Source: a virus
Strand: one strand, 5' to 3'
Virus record (IMG/VR): IMGVR_UViG_3300025424_000026
Coordinates: 1 to 33,466 of that record
DNA length: 33,466 bases
Shown: in pieces, positions 16,188-23,379 of the stretch
Numbering within the stretch: the stretch's first letter is position 1
How the letters are laid out: every line of letters begins with the position of its first letter
Made by a program: the position numbers and the translations under genes
The notes under the pieces: model-generated
What the model saw: only the letters and a program-made list of their open reading frames with translations
Databases searched by the model: none
What the model was told of the DNA's origin: nothing

Positions 16188-17060
16188 GTTTGTCGCGGAT
16201 TCCTGCGGAACTCTATTGGATTTTTCTCCGAAAAATCAGTCAAGAAGATCACAGAAGAAATTCTGAAAACCAATAAATCTGAAAATTTCAAAAAGAAAAA
16301 TTCTGACATCAGAGCGAAGCGATGAGGTCTAGATTTTTCTTTTTGTTGGTCAGGGGCGCGAAGCGTTCCTGAACAAGGAATTCAAGTCATAGAACACCTT
16401 AATTGTTCGGAGCAACTTTCTAGTTTTCTTTTCAATTAGCTGCTAAGTGATTTGTTCAAGCAGTTGTTCTAATTAATTTTCAATCTTAATCAACTATAAC
16501 AAGCACAAGCTACGCTTGGCTTAACCTCGTGTACTTTTCGTACCTAAAGGTACTCAAGTAACACTTCGGTTAGTTGTTTTTAATTAGTTGGTGAATGATA
16601 ATTTAATTGGCGTAGCCCAATAGGCTTCATGTTTGCTGGGTGTCACGGTACTCCCGTTGCCAGGAGTTAACCGTTCTTGAACTGATCGAAGAAATTGCCA
16701 AAAAATTGAATTGGTCTTCATGTATTGCAGTTTTGGAAACGATATGCATATGTCCTTCCGGGATGTTTACCGGTGCTGGCGGAGTACCTAGTTTCCAGCT
16801 TTCGGACCCAATACTCTGATGTTGTCATCATACTCGGTTATGGGAGTCTCACCCAAGCTACACCACCGTCTATGCATAATGTGACGTGTGGTGCATCGTA
16901 GAGTCAGCGTTGTCCCGACTCCAGATCCTTTGTGTCATTTTTCCTACTGGGGCTTATGACTAGAAGTCCCCCTTACGTGATGGCCGCCTCGCCGCTTCCA
17001 GTGGCACGAGTGGTACGGTTAAACCGGATAACCACTATTCAGTATAGGTATGTCTCCGTT
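16188..17060 (+). ncRNA. Candidate large structured non-coding RNA
   Basis: About 870 bases with no credible ORF on either strand, in a genome whose other gaps are tens of bases. GC rises to 52% (16741-16800) and 58% (16981-17040) by hand count, against 32% in a nearby coding line. Many hairpins are visible: 16219-16237 (8 bp), 16252-16265 (GAAA loop), 16289-16345 (13 bp plus), 16350-16372 (10 bp with two G-U), 16501-16522, 16540-16553, 16646-16673 (9 bp with a bulge), 16817-16830, 16872-16896, 16901-16921, 17010-17035. The GAAA loop favours the plus strand. Phages are known to carry giant ornate RNAs (GOLLD, ROOL); I cannot assign a family. Ends are approximate. A group I intron remnant or decayed genes are alternatives. 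Confidence 0.45.
16289..16345 (+). terminator. Long hairpin with T-rich 3' arm, possible terminator
   Basis: CAAAAAGAAAAAT (16289-16301) pairs perfectly with ATTTTTCTTTTTG (16333-16345), and the stem continues inward with GAC/GTC and TCA/TGA around mismatches. The inner GC-containing hairpin followed by a T-rich run could end transcription of the gp26-like unit. It could equally be one arm of the structured RNA. Confidence 0.45.
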
Positions 17061-17084
17061 TTTCCATAATGTGGGGTCACCACA

Positions 17085-17369
17085 CTAGGCAGCTAGCGGC
17101 GCTGGTTCCGTTCGTAGTTGAACGTTCATTGAAATGTTTTCTTGTGTTTTCTGATTTTGTGATTGACGAGGAGATTGGAAAACGGTCAATCTACGGCGCC
17201 CTACTATTTTCGGACTATGCAGCGGTTGTTTCCAATCCCCTCTTTTTTGTGAGTCAAGAACAGTGACAGAGGCGACTGTCTTTCCAACGAATTCTTCGTC
17301 AGCAACACCCATAATGGGGTACCAGGTCTGAACAACCAGGTTTTTCATTTTTCCGCATTCTGCAGTCAT
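17085..17369 (-). CDS. Small hypothetical ORF, doubtful
   Basis: 94 aa, with AGGAAAAAAGG 5-15 nt before the ATG at 17369. The first 50 residues (KNLVVQTWYPIMGVADEEFVGKT in two parts) look protein-like with ordinary codon use; the rest (Arg/Gln/Ser/Pro-rich) does not. It overlaps the end of the GC-rich non-coding stretch and has no recognised family. It may be a real accessory gene, a truncated one, or chance. The remaining bases 17370-17475 hold nothing I can identify. Confidence 0.25.
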   Translation of the reverse strand: MTAECGKMKNLVVQTWYPIMGVADEEFVGKTVASVTVLDSQKRGDWKQPLHSPKIVGRRRLTVFQSPRQSQNQKTQENISMNVQLRTEPAPLAA

Positions 17370-17478
17370 TGGTGCCTTTTTTCCTAAGATGTCCGGGTAA
17401 TTATTCCGTCAACATTAGTAGTATAGGCATCTATTTAATCAATCGCAAAATAAAAAAATATTTTTTCAAATAAAAATG

Positions 17479-17486
17479 TATAAATA
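17479..17486 (+). promoter_or_regulatory. Consensus late promoter TATAAATA, 4 nt before the ATG
   Basis: An exact T4 late consensus, followed by TTTG and the ATG at 17491. It overlaps the upstream ATG at 17476, so that ATG cannot be on the transcript and the start at 17491 is preferred. Nothing like a Shine-Dalgarno sequence lies upstream of either ATG. Confidence 0.65.
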
Positions 17487-17490
17487 TTTG

Positions 17491-17970
17491 ATGAAACTTA
17501 TCGATCTATTTGAATCCAAGCTGGATACGCTCTATGTATCACGTCCACTACTTAATGCTGAAGAAGTCTGGGAATGGGCTAGAAAAAATGGTTGTAAGAC
17601 ACCACTTGACCCAGAAGACATGCATGTAACGATTGCGCATTCAAAAACTCCGGTTGATTGGCTACTTATCCGACCAAAGAAGAAAGAACTGGTCATACCA
17701 GAATCTGATGATAGAAAACTACTAGCATTCGGTGAAGAAGAAACGACTATCGTTTTGTCATTCGAATCAGAAAAACTAGAAGATCGTTGGTTAGAAATTT
17801 GTTCACTGGGAGCCAAGTGGGATTTTCCGGAATACATTCCGCATGTTTCAATTACTTATAATTCCAAGTGGTCAAACTGGGAAGACGTGACGCCCTATGC
17901 TGGAGAACTTGTTTTGGGTCCAGAAAAGTTTGAACCATTTGTTGATAATTGGTCAGAAGATAAAAACTGA
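17491..17970 (+). CDS. Anti-CBASS phosphodiesterase, Acb1-like (2H family)
   Basis: 159 aa from the ATG at 17491. The two 2H motifs are HVTIAHS (about residue 45) and HVSITY (about 120), and flanking blocks LYVSRPLLNAEEVWEWA, WDFPEYIPH and LVLGPEKFEP are those of phage Acb1-type proteins. Acb1 cleaves the cyclic nucleotides that activate CBASS effectors and so blocks abortive infection. The N-terminus MKLIDLFES precedes the conserved domain and resembles a capsid-targeting leader ending in a gp21-type site (LFE/S); if so, the protein could be packaged and injected. Its 3' end overlaps the convergent nuclease gene by 76 bp. A general 2H RNA ligase/phosphodiesterase is the alternative. Confidence 0.75.
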   Translation: MKLIDLFESKLDTLYVSRPLLNAEEVWEWARKNGCKTPLDPEDMHVTIAHSKTPVDWLLIRPKKKELVIPESDDRKLLAFGEEETTIVLSFESEKLEDRWLEICSLGAKWDFPEYIPHVSITYNSKWSNWEDVTPYAGELVLGPEKFEPFVDNWSEDKN

Positions 17971-18470
17971 TTGCGTTCGAAAAAATAGCCATCTGGCATA
18001 GCTAGAAAATCAGTTAGTTTATAAACATACCAAGTCTTGTATTTGGAATAGTCATATATGTCAAGCAGCTTGTCAGCAACTAGAACTATTTCATCCACAT
18101 TATTATATTTGATTATCAAACACATTTTTCTGTTTGATGAGGTCGCATCCTGCTGTGCTTGTTTCAACCAAGAATCCCACATTGTAATGTTGTGATTTAC
18201 TAGTGATTGAAAGGTGGGAGCGGTTTTATAATGTTTGCATTCAATGGAAAATTTGAAATTTTTTGGAGTGATCAAATCACCAAATACAGCATAATCCAAG
18301 TTATGTGTTTCAGTGCGTTGCTTGTTTGTCCCTCCGAAAAATGACCCGGAGTCTGCATTTCTTCTGAAAGAAGATTTTAGACCAGTTTCAGTTTCAAAAC
18401 GTATACTAAGTAAATTGGCAATTTTTCTTTCGAATCCATTGCCTTTATTTTTTCCATTAACTTTTGCCAT
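17895..18470 (-). CDS. PD-(D/E)xK-like nuclease, Holliday-junction resolvase type
   Basis: 191 aa from the ATG at 18470 (a TTG directly before it is the alternative). GNGFERKIANLLSIRF near residues 11-26 supplies the N-terminal Glu helix; LDYAVFGDLITP supplies the Asp; FSIECKHYK supplies the E-x-K strand near residues 75-83. That order fits restriction-like resolvases and related phage nucleases. It follows gp46 in the same direction and so may act in recombination or packaging repair. The last 25 residues are low-complexity Ser/Asn/Gly and lie antisense to the end of the Acb1-like gene, suggesting the ORF was extended when that gene arrived. A late octamer sits 4 nt before the ATG. Confidence 0.6.
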   Translation of the reverse strand: MAKVNGKNKGNGFERKIANLLSIRFETETGLKSSFRRNADSGSFFGGTNKQRTETHNLDYAVFGDLITPKNFKFSIECKHYKTAPTFQSLVNHNITMWDSWLKQAQQDATSSNRKMCLIIKYNNVDEIVLVADKLLDIYDYSKYKTWYVYKLTDFLAMPDGYFFERNQFLSSDQLSTNGSNFSGPKTSSPA

Positions 18471-18474
18471 CAAT

Positions 18475-18482
18475 TATTTATG
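18475..18482 (-). promoter_or_regulatory. Late-promoter-like octamer CATAAATA, 4 nt before the ATG
   Basis: Minus strand: CATAAATA, ATTG, ATG (18470). It lies between the gp46 stop codon (18486) and the nuclease start, with no Shine-Dalgarno sequence, so the nuclease may be expressed late from its own leaderless message as well as by read-through. Confidence 0.5.
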
Positions 18483-18485
18483 CAG

Positions 18486-20255
18486 TCAATTCTGGTAATC
18501 CCAATCAAATCTAGTAAACCCATTTTCTTTTATGACGGTTAGAACTTGACTGACTCTGGAAACCAGTTCTTCACGGTGTGAAATTACAAACACATCTTTA
18601 TTGCGTTCACGTTCCATTTTCTTGAGAACGCCCAGGGCATTTTCCATACCAGCACTATCAATACCCTGGTCAAGTAATTCGTCAATAAACATGAGATTGA
18701 CATTTTCCACAGAACTTTCAAATATGTCTCGGAACGCCCAACTCAACCCAAGTATAAGGCGGGTACGTTCACCACGACTTAATTGGCTGAAATCCAATTC
18801 TTGTCCCAGCAACATGATTTCAACTGAGAGATCATTTTGGAAAATAACATTATGTGGTAAACCAAGTTTTTCCAAATATTCGTTTAATCGATTGTTGAGG
18901 AAATTCAAATTTTGATCAATGATCTTCTTGCGAATGAAACTGTCTTTGTTAGTCAGTAATTTATAGAGAAATTCCTGATGATCTTTTTGCTTAGATAATG
19001 CATTCAAATTATCGAAATTGATTTCTTGTATGGTATTTGTAAGATCAGCAGCTTGTCCAGTATATGGATTTTGTGCCTCTGATTCACGTTCCCAATCTTT
19101 CGCCAATTGATCCAGCGTGTTTTTGTGATTCAATGCTTGAGTCAGTGTGTTGTAAAAAGTGGTGGGTTTCACAATTGTTGATTTTGCCTCTACAACTTCT
19201 GCTAGTTGAAGTTCAATGTTTGAAATCTCAGCAGTTTCTGTTGTAATTTCCGCGTCCAATTTACCAATTGCAGTTTCCAAGTCATCAGTCATTTTTTGAT
19301 GCTGTTCGGCATCAATCGATTGGTGACACGTAGGACACTTCTTTTCAGCAGTATGTTCATAATTGGCAATCAATTTCGTCATCTGAGTATTAAGTTGATT
19401 TAAGTGTCGCTGTTTATGTGTGCGGTTGGATTCAAATTGTTTTTGGCATTGGTCTAATTCCAACCATATTTTTAAATCTTCATGCTTTTTAAGCTCTTCA
19501 TCAATGTCCAACGTTGCTAATGCTTCCATTGCCGAAACAAGTTCTTCAAGAGCCTTTGTTTGTTTTTTATCCCAATTGGCAGCTTTGGTTTCAACATCAA
19601 CAATTGTGTTTTGTATGCGTTCATTACTGAGTCGAATCGTTTTGATTACTAATTCTTCTTTGTCGATTTCAATTTTGGTTGAATTGATAAGTTCTTTTAA
19701 GTTATTGGCTTTTTCACTCAGCATTGTAATACCAAGTAGTTCTTCTATTAGTAGTCGTTGCTTTGCTGCGCCCATGTTTAAAAATGGTTCAGTGGAAGTA
19801 TTGAGTGCCACAATATGTTTGAACATTTCGTGACTCATTCCTAATATCTTGTTTATTTCAGCCTGCGTTTCACGACTCTCGCCCTGTGCTTCATCAGTGT
19901 CTTCAGAACTCACATTATCATCAACATAAAATTTAATAAAGTTGGGTTTACGTCCACGTTCAATTTTATAAGTGTGATTATTGGCTTCAAATTCAATTGA
20001 CACCACCATGTTCTTTTTATTGATCATGTTGATTAAATTATCACGCTTGATGTTGGTTAAAGCCTGTCCATAAAGAGCATAACTTATGGAATTTAATAGA
20101 GAACTTTTCCCAACTCCATTTCTATTACCATTCGCTCCAAGATCAAGGTTTTCACCAAGTATCAAACTAATACCTGTTTTGGTCAAATCCAAAACTTGTT
20201 CTACTGCACCTACTGATAGAAAATTCTTTATGGTTACTTTTTTTAATTTGATCAT
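18486..20255 (-). CDS. 46: Recombination nuclease ATPase subunit, gp46 (SbcC/Rad50-like)
   Basis: 589 aa; T4 gp46 has 560. Walker A GNRNGVGKS at residues 43-51, a long coiled coil, a zinc hook CPTC at 307-310, the ABC signature LSRGERTRL and the Walker B strand LMFIDELLDQG near the C-terminus are all present, with a D-loop and SHR switch after them. With gp47 it resects DNA ends for recombination-dependent replication. The start is 6 nt after the gp47 stop with a weak AAAGAA site. It looks complete and functional. Confidence 0.93.
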   Translation of the reverse strand: MIKLKKVTIKNFLSVGAVEQVLDLTKTGISLILGENLDLGANGNRNGVGKSSLLNSISYALYGQALTNIKRDNLINMINKKNMVVSIEFEANNHTYKIERGRKPNFIKFYVDDNVSSEDTDEAQGESRETQAEINKILGMSHEMFKHIVALNTSTEPFLNMGAAKQRLLIEELLGITMLSEKANNLKELINSTKIEIDKEELVIKTIRLSNERIQNTIVDVETKAANWDKKQTKALEELVSAMEALATLDIDEELKKHEDLKIWLELDQCQKQFESNRTHKQRHLNQLNTQMTKLIANYEHTAEKKCPTCHQSIDAEQHQKMTDDLETAIGKLDAEITTETAEISNIELQLAEVVEAKSTIVKPTTFYNTLTQALNHKNTLDQLAKDWERESEAQNPYTGQAADLTNTIQEINFDNLNALSKQKDHQEFLYKLLTNKDSFIRKKIIDQNLNFLNNRLNEYLEKLGLPHNVIFQNDLSVEIMLLGQELDFSQLSRGERTRLILGLSWAFRDIFESSVENVNLMFIDELLDQGIDSAGMENALGVLKKMERERNKDVFVISHREELVSRVSQVLTVIKENGFTRFDWDYQN

Positions 20256-20261
20256 TTTTCT

Positions 20262-21269
20262 TTAAATTTGTCCATATAATTCAATTAAGTATTTTTTGTC
20301 TATTGTGTTTGATTCAATTGTTTGTAAGTGGCCAATGACGATAGTATCAACAGATTCAAAGTTGATTTCTGCGGTATCATCATATTGTAGATCAATTATT
20401 TTTGGGGAAACCATGGTAATTTCACGAGCATTTAATTCAGTTTCCAGGAGTGATTTCATGAAATTTATTTCTTCATAATTTAGATCAACATCCACATTGA
20501 TCTTTGCATAGGTTTTGTCATCTATTAAATCAAATGGGTTTGCCAAAACATCACTCAGTTGATAGTTTCGGTATTTCGGAGCAGCAGGCCAAGCTCGAAA
20601 TTCGGGTTCGACTCCCCATTCCAAAATCATTACGCCTCGATCATCATCGCCAGTGTCAGAAAAATTATGTGGGAATGCATTGCCGATATAGTAGACATTG
20701 CCTGATTTTTGTCTTTTGTGGAAATGCCCAGTAAATACCTTTTCAAAATTCTTCAAATAGTTGATATTGATTTCGCCATGGTCTGGCATGGAAATTTGAG
20801 CATTCATCATAAAGGTTGGAAGTTCCAGATGACCAAATGCATATTTGGCTCTAATATTTGCCAGCGTTTTATATTCATCACCAATTAACCAGGGGATGAA
20901 TACAGTGTCATCACGTTCTATAAAATCATTGACGATTTCAATATTCGGTAAATGTTTTCCCCATTCAATACTATGTACATCACGTTTTTCTTTATAGTGC
21001 AGATCGTGATTTCCCATAATCATCATGGTCTTTGGAAATGACGCGTTTAGTATTTCTAAAACTTTGTTAGCATAACTCATTGTTTTGAGATTCATGGTAG
21101 ATCTATTGTGGTGAAAGTCTCCCAAGAACAAACACATGTCACAGTTTTCTTTTTTACCAGTTTCAGCAACCCATTTGACAAAGTTGAGACAATCTTGATT
21201 ATGAATATCGCTATTGGAAGATTTACCAACATGTAGGTCAGTAAATACTATGGCTTTTTTAAACAGCAT
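20262..21269 (-). CDS. 47: Recombination nuclease subunit, gp47 (SbcD/Mre11-like)
   Basis: 335 aa; T4 gp47 has 339. The metallophosphoesterase motifs are all visible: D11-x-H13 (TDLHVGK), GDFHHN near residue 49, GNHDLH near 86, FGHLEL and TGHFHKR further on. This is the nuclease half of the gp46/gp47 complex. It is followed directly by gp46 and preceded by a sigma70-like promoter, so the pair is probably expressed before late genes. Confidence 0.93.
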   Translation of the reverse strand: MLFKKAIVFTDLHVGKSSNSDIHNQDCLNFVKWVAETGKKENCDMCLFLGDFHHNRSTMNLKTMSYANKVLEILNASFPKTMMIMGNHDLHYKEKRDVHSIEWGKHLPNIEIVNDFIERDDTVFIPWLIGDEYKTLANIRAKYAFGHLELPTFMMNAQISMPDHGEININYLKNFEKVFTGHFHKRQKSGNVYYIGNAFPHNFSDTGDDDRGVMILEWGVEPEFRAWPAAPKYRNYQLSDVLANPFDLIDDKTYAKINVDVDLNYEEINFMKSLLETELNAREITMVSPKIIDLQYDDTAEINFESVDTIVIGHLQTIESNTIDKKYLIELYGQI

Positions 21270-21298
21270 ACAATTGTCTCAACTATTGAACTTTTTTG

Positions 21299-21328
21299 AT
21301 TATATTGGTTGTCAGTAATTCACATCAA
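21299..21328 (-). promoter_or_regulatory. sigma70-like promoter of gp47-gp46
   Basis: Minus strand TTGATG (21323-21328) and TATAAT (21299-21304) are 18 bp apart, about 30 nt before the gp47 ATG. Host-type rather than late-type, which suits replication and recombination genes. Confidence 0.5.
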
Positions 21329-21336
21329 TAAAACAG

Positions 21337-22185
21337 TTATTCAATATCAGTAACCGCCTTTTTGCTTTTGTGTTCAGCAGTTGTTTTTTGATTTTGGATA
21401 TCATTTTCGGTTTGTCTAGTATAACTAGGCATTGCGCCGCTCATTATTAGTAAATCATCACGAATATCTTGGTTTCTTTTTTCCAAGTTCAAATTTCTAA
21501 TAAACGAACTTTTCAATACTGTAGTAAAATAACTAAACGGGTTGGGGCTATCTGAACGTGATTCATCAAATTGCAGTCCAACTTGACTGAGTTGTAATAG
21601 GGCTTGTCCTTTCATTTCATCCAAATAAGTATAGTTTCTCCAGTTGCCTCGATGACCATATTTTTCCACCAGCATCATAAACATTTTTGCAAGTCGGTTG
21701 GTCATTTTGCCATGTGTCAAACTGAATTCACCATTTTTATAGTGGCTTTGTCCAACTAATTTAAATTCTCCATCTTGAAAAATATAATGTTGGAATGGAG
21801 GAAAGTTGCAGCGAACATGTCTTTCACTGACAGTTTTTGCTTTGGCCAATTTTTCTTCATTGGGATTTGGTGGAATATGATCGAATGTCATCAGTCGAAT
21901 AACGATTTCATCGAGTGGAAATTCAGAAATATCAACAACTGGCTTATAATTTTTAACGCCGTTAGCAGCGTATTCTTTTTTTATTCGAGATATTCGATCA
22001 GCAACTTTCTTCTGTTGTGCCTGTTCCAGTCTTTCAGGAGTGACTTGGTCTAAACTTGTAACTATAAAATCATAGTTTTCATATTTTTTATCAGTAAATT
22101 CAGAATAACTGTTCTTACTCTTGTGTATTTCTTCTAATAAATCACGATTTGTTAAGTAAATTACTTTTTTTACTGTGCCACTCAT
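21337..22185 (-). CDS. 55: Late transcription sigma factor, gp55-like
   Basis: 282 aa, longer than T4 gp55 (185 aa). The conserved part is near residues 155-245: a helix with KMTNRLAKMFMMLVEKY, then NWRNYTYLDEMKGQALLQL, then NPFSYFTTVLKSSFIRN and NLEKRNQDIRDDLL, the region-2-like block of gp55-type sigma factors that binds RNA polymerase and the late -10 octamer. The N-terminal 90 residues and the charged tail are extra. AGAAGGAA lies 6 nt before the ATG. Its presence explains the TATAAATA-like sites across the window. Confidence 0.85.
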   Translation of the reverse strand: MSGTVKKVIYLTNRDLLEEIHKSKNSYSEFTDKKYENYDFIVTSLDQVTPERLEQAQQKKVADRISRIKKEYAANGVKNYKPVVDISEFPLDEIVIRLMTFDHIPPNPNEEKLAKAKTVSERHVRCNFPPFQHYIFQDGEFKLVGQSHYKNGEFSLTHGKMTNRLAKMFMMLVEKYGHRGNWRNYTYLDEMKGQALLQLSQVGLQFDESRSDSPNPFSYFTTVLKSSFIRNLNLEKRNQDIRDDLLIMSGAMPSYTRQTENDIQNQKTTAEHKSKKAVTDIE

Positions 22186-22216
22186 TTAATTCCTTCTATT
22201 TGATATTGCAATTTTA

Positions 22217-22246
22217 AGTATTGCGGTGTTGAAATAGAAAAATCAA
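22217..22246 (-). promoter_or_regulatory. Possible sigma70-like promoter of gp55
   Basis: Minus strand TTGATT (22241-22246) and AATACT (22217-22222) with 18 bp between, about 30 nt before the gp55 start. Weak -10 element. Confidence 0.3.
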
Positions 22247-22270
22247 TAAAAACAGTGGTTAATTTTTTCA

Positions 22271-22278
22271 CATAAATA
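22271..22278 (+). promoter_or_regulatory. Late promoter CATAAATA of the baseplate cluster
   Basis: CATAAATACTGG, 22 nt before the ATG at 22301, leaves a leader with a weak TGGA ribosome-binding site. All genes from 22301 to 29548 overlap or abut, so this one promoter can serve the whole baseplate operon. Confidence 0.6.
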
Positions 22279-22300
22279 CTGGATAATGTTTGGATAAAAA

Positions 22301-23071
22301 ATGGCAACAACAGATATCACAGATGTTTCAGCAGTTACGGAAACCGTTTCAAAGCCTGCTGATCCACGGCGAGTTAGATTGAAACCCAAATCAGGAGCAA
22401 TGGACCAGATTTTGGGAACATATGGTTTGTTACAGCCACTACGAGAATCAAATGGCATGGTTTGGCCCTATCAACCCAATATTACTTGGGCGCAGGGGAT
22501 TAATTATTCCAGTCAAGAAATGATGCATACCATACAAGAATTCAAAACCTATACTCGTTCAAGTGCTGCCACATTTGGAGTAGATGGTATGTTCACAGTA
22601 CAAAATCAAACAGATGGGTTGTATTCATTGGCATGTATTCATTTTTTGCGAACGGTAAGTAAAATGGCATTTGGTGCAAGTCAAAATCCAGGTACACCGC
22701 CCCCGGTGCTGGAATTTTCTGCATATGGTACCATGATGTTTAATCAGTTGCCTGTTATACTAGAACGTTTTTCAGTATCACTTCCCAATGATGTGGATTA
22801 TGTTCCAATTGATTTAGCAAATGTTTCATTTGACAATAATAATAGTTCAACTACTTCTAGAACTCCGAGCTTAAATCAAGATTTGTCTGGTATACAATCA
22901 CTGCTTAGAGGAGGAACAAATTTAACTAGTTCAGCTGGATATGTTTGGTTGCCTTCAGTATTCAATATTTCAGTTGATCTAACAGTACAAAACACTCCAA
23001 ATCGATTGAGACAATTTGATTTGGATCAATTCAGAACAGGCTCTTTACTTAAGAAGGGACGTTGGACATGA
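22301..23071 (+). CDS. Baseplate tail-tube junction protein, gp48/gp54-like
   Basis: 256 aa. The block FLRTVSKMAFG, then GTPPPVLEFSAYG, MFNQLPVILERFSVSLPNDVDYV, is the signature of the tube-like fold that caps or starts the tail tube (T4 gp48 and gp54). The first 35 residues are flexible. The C-terminus ends in RQFDLDQFRTGSLLKKGRW, again family-like. The stop overlaps the start of the next gene (ATGA). I cannot tell gp48 from gp54 without alignment. Confidence 0.7.
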   Translation: MATTDITDVSAVTETVSKPADPRRVRLKPKSGAMDQILGTYGLLQPLRESNGMVWPYQPNITWAQGINYSSQEMMHTIQEFKTYTRSSAATFGVDGMFTVQNQTDGLYSLACIHFLRTVSKMAFGASQNPGTPPPVLEFSAYGTMMFNQLPVILERFSVSLPNDVDYVPIDLANVSFDNNNSSTTSRTPSLNQDLSGIQSLLRGGTNLTSSAGYVWLPSVFNISVDLTVQNTPNRLRQFDLDQFRTGSLLKKGRWT

Positions 23072-23379
23072 CCCAAGTAACTTATGATAAATCCAGCCCT
23101 TGGGCAAACACCCCACAAGTTTCTAAAAATCAAATAAATTATTTGGATTTTTGGCCAGGTGTTGTAATTGATAAAACACCAAGTGACAAATTAATAGAAT
23201 TGTCAAAAAAATATGAACATCGCCCAGATGTTCTAAGTAATGATGTTTATCAAACACCCAAACTTTGGTGGGTTTTTGCTATTAGAAATCCTGATGTAAT
23301 TCGAGATCCTATCTGGGATTTTGTTGCAGGTACAGTGCTTTATGTACCTGATAAATCTGCTGTAAAAAGGTATCTATGA
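23068..23379 (+). CDS. 53: Baseplate wedge subunit, gp53-like
   Basis: 103 aa from the ATG at 23068, which overlaps the previous stop; a TTG two codons upstream is less likely. YEHRPDVLSNDVYQTPKLWWVFAIRNP in two parts followed by DPIWDFVAGTVLYVP is the gp53-type LysM-like fold used in T4 wedges to join neighbouring wedges. Shorter than T4 gp53 (196 aa), as in many relatives. Confidence 0.8.
   Translation: MTQVTYDKSSPWANTPQVSKNQINYLDFWPGVVIDKTPSDKLIELSKKYEHRPDVLSNDVYQTPKLWWVFAIRNPDVIRDPIWDFVAGTVLYVPDKSAVKRYL

Noticed and set aside
17069-17266. Plus-strand ORF of 65 codons in the non-coding tract
   Set aside because: No ribosome-binding site, no protein-like pattern, and it overlaps the better but still doubtful minus-strand ORF.
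20605-20615. GGTTCGACTCC, like a tRNA T-arm
   Set aside because: It lies in the gp47 coding region, and no acceptor, D or anticodon arms fold around it. No tRNA was found in the window.
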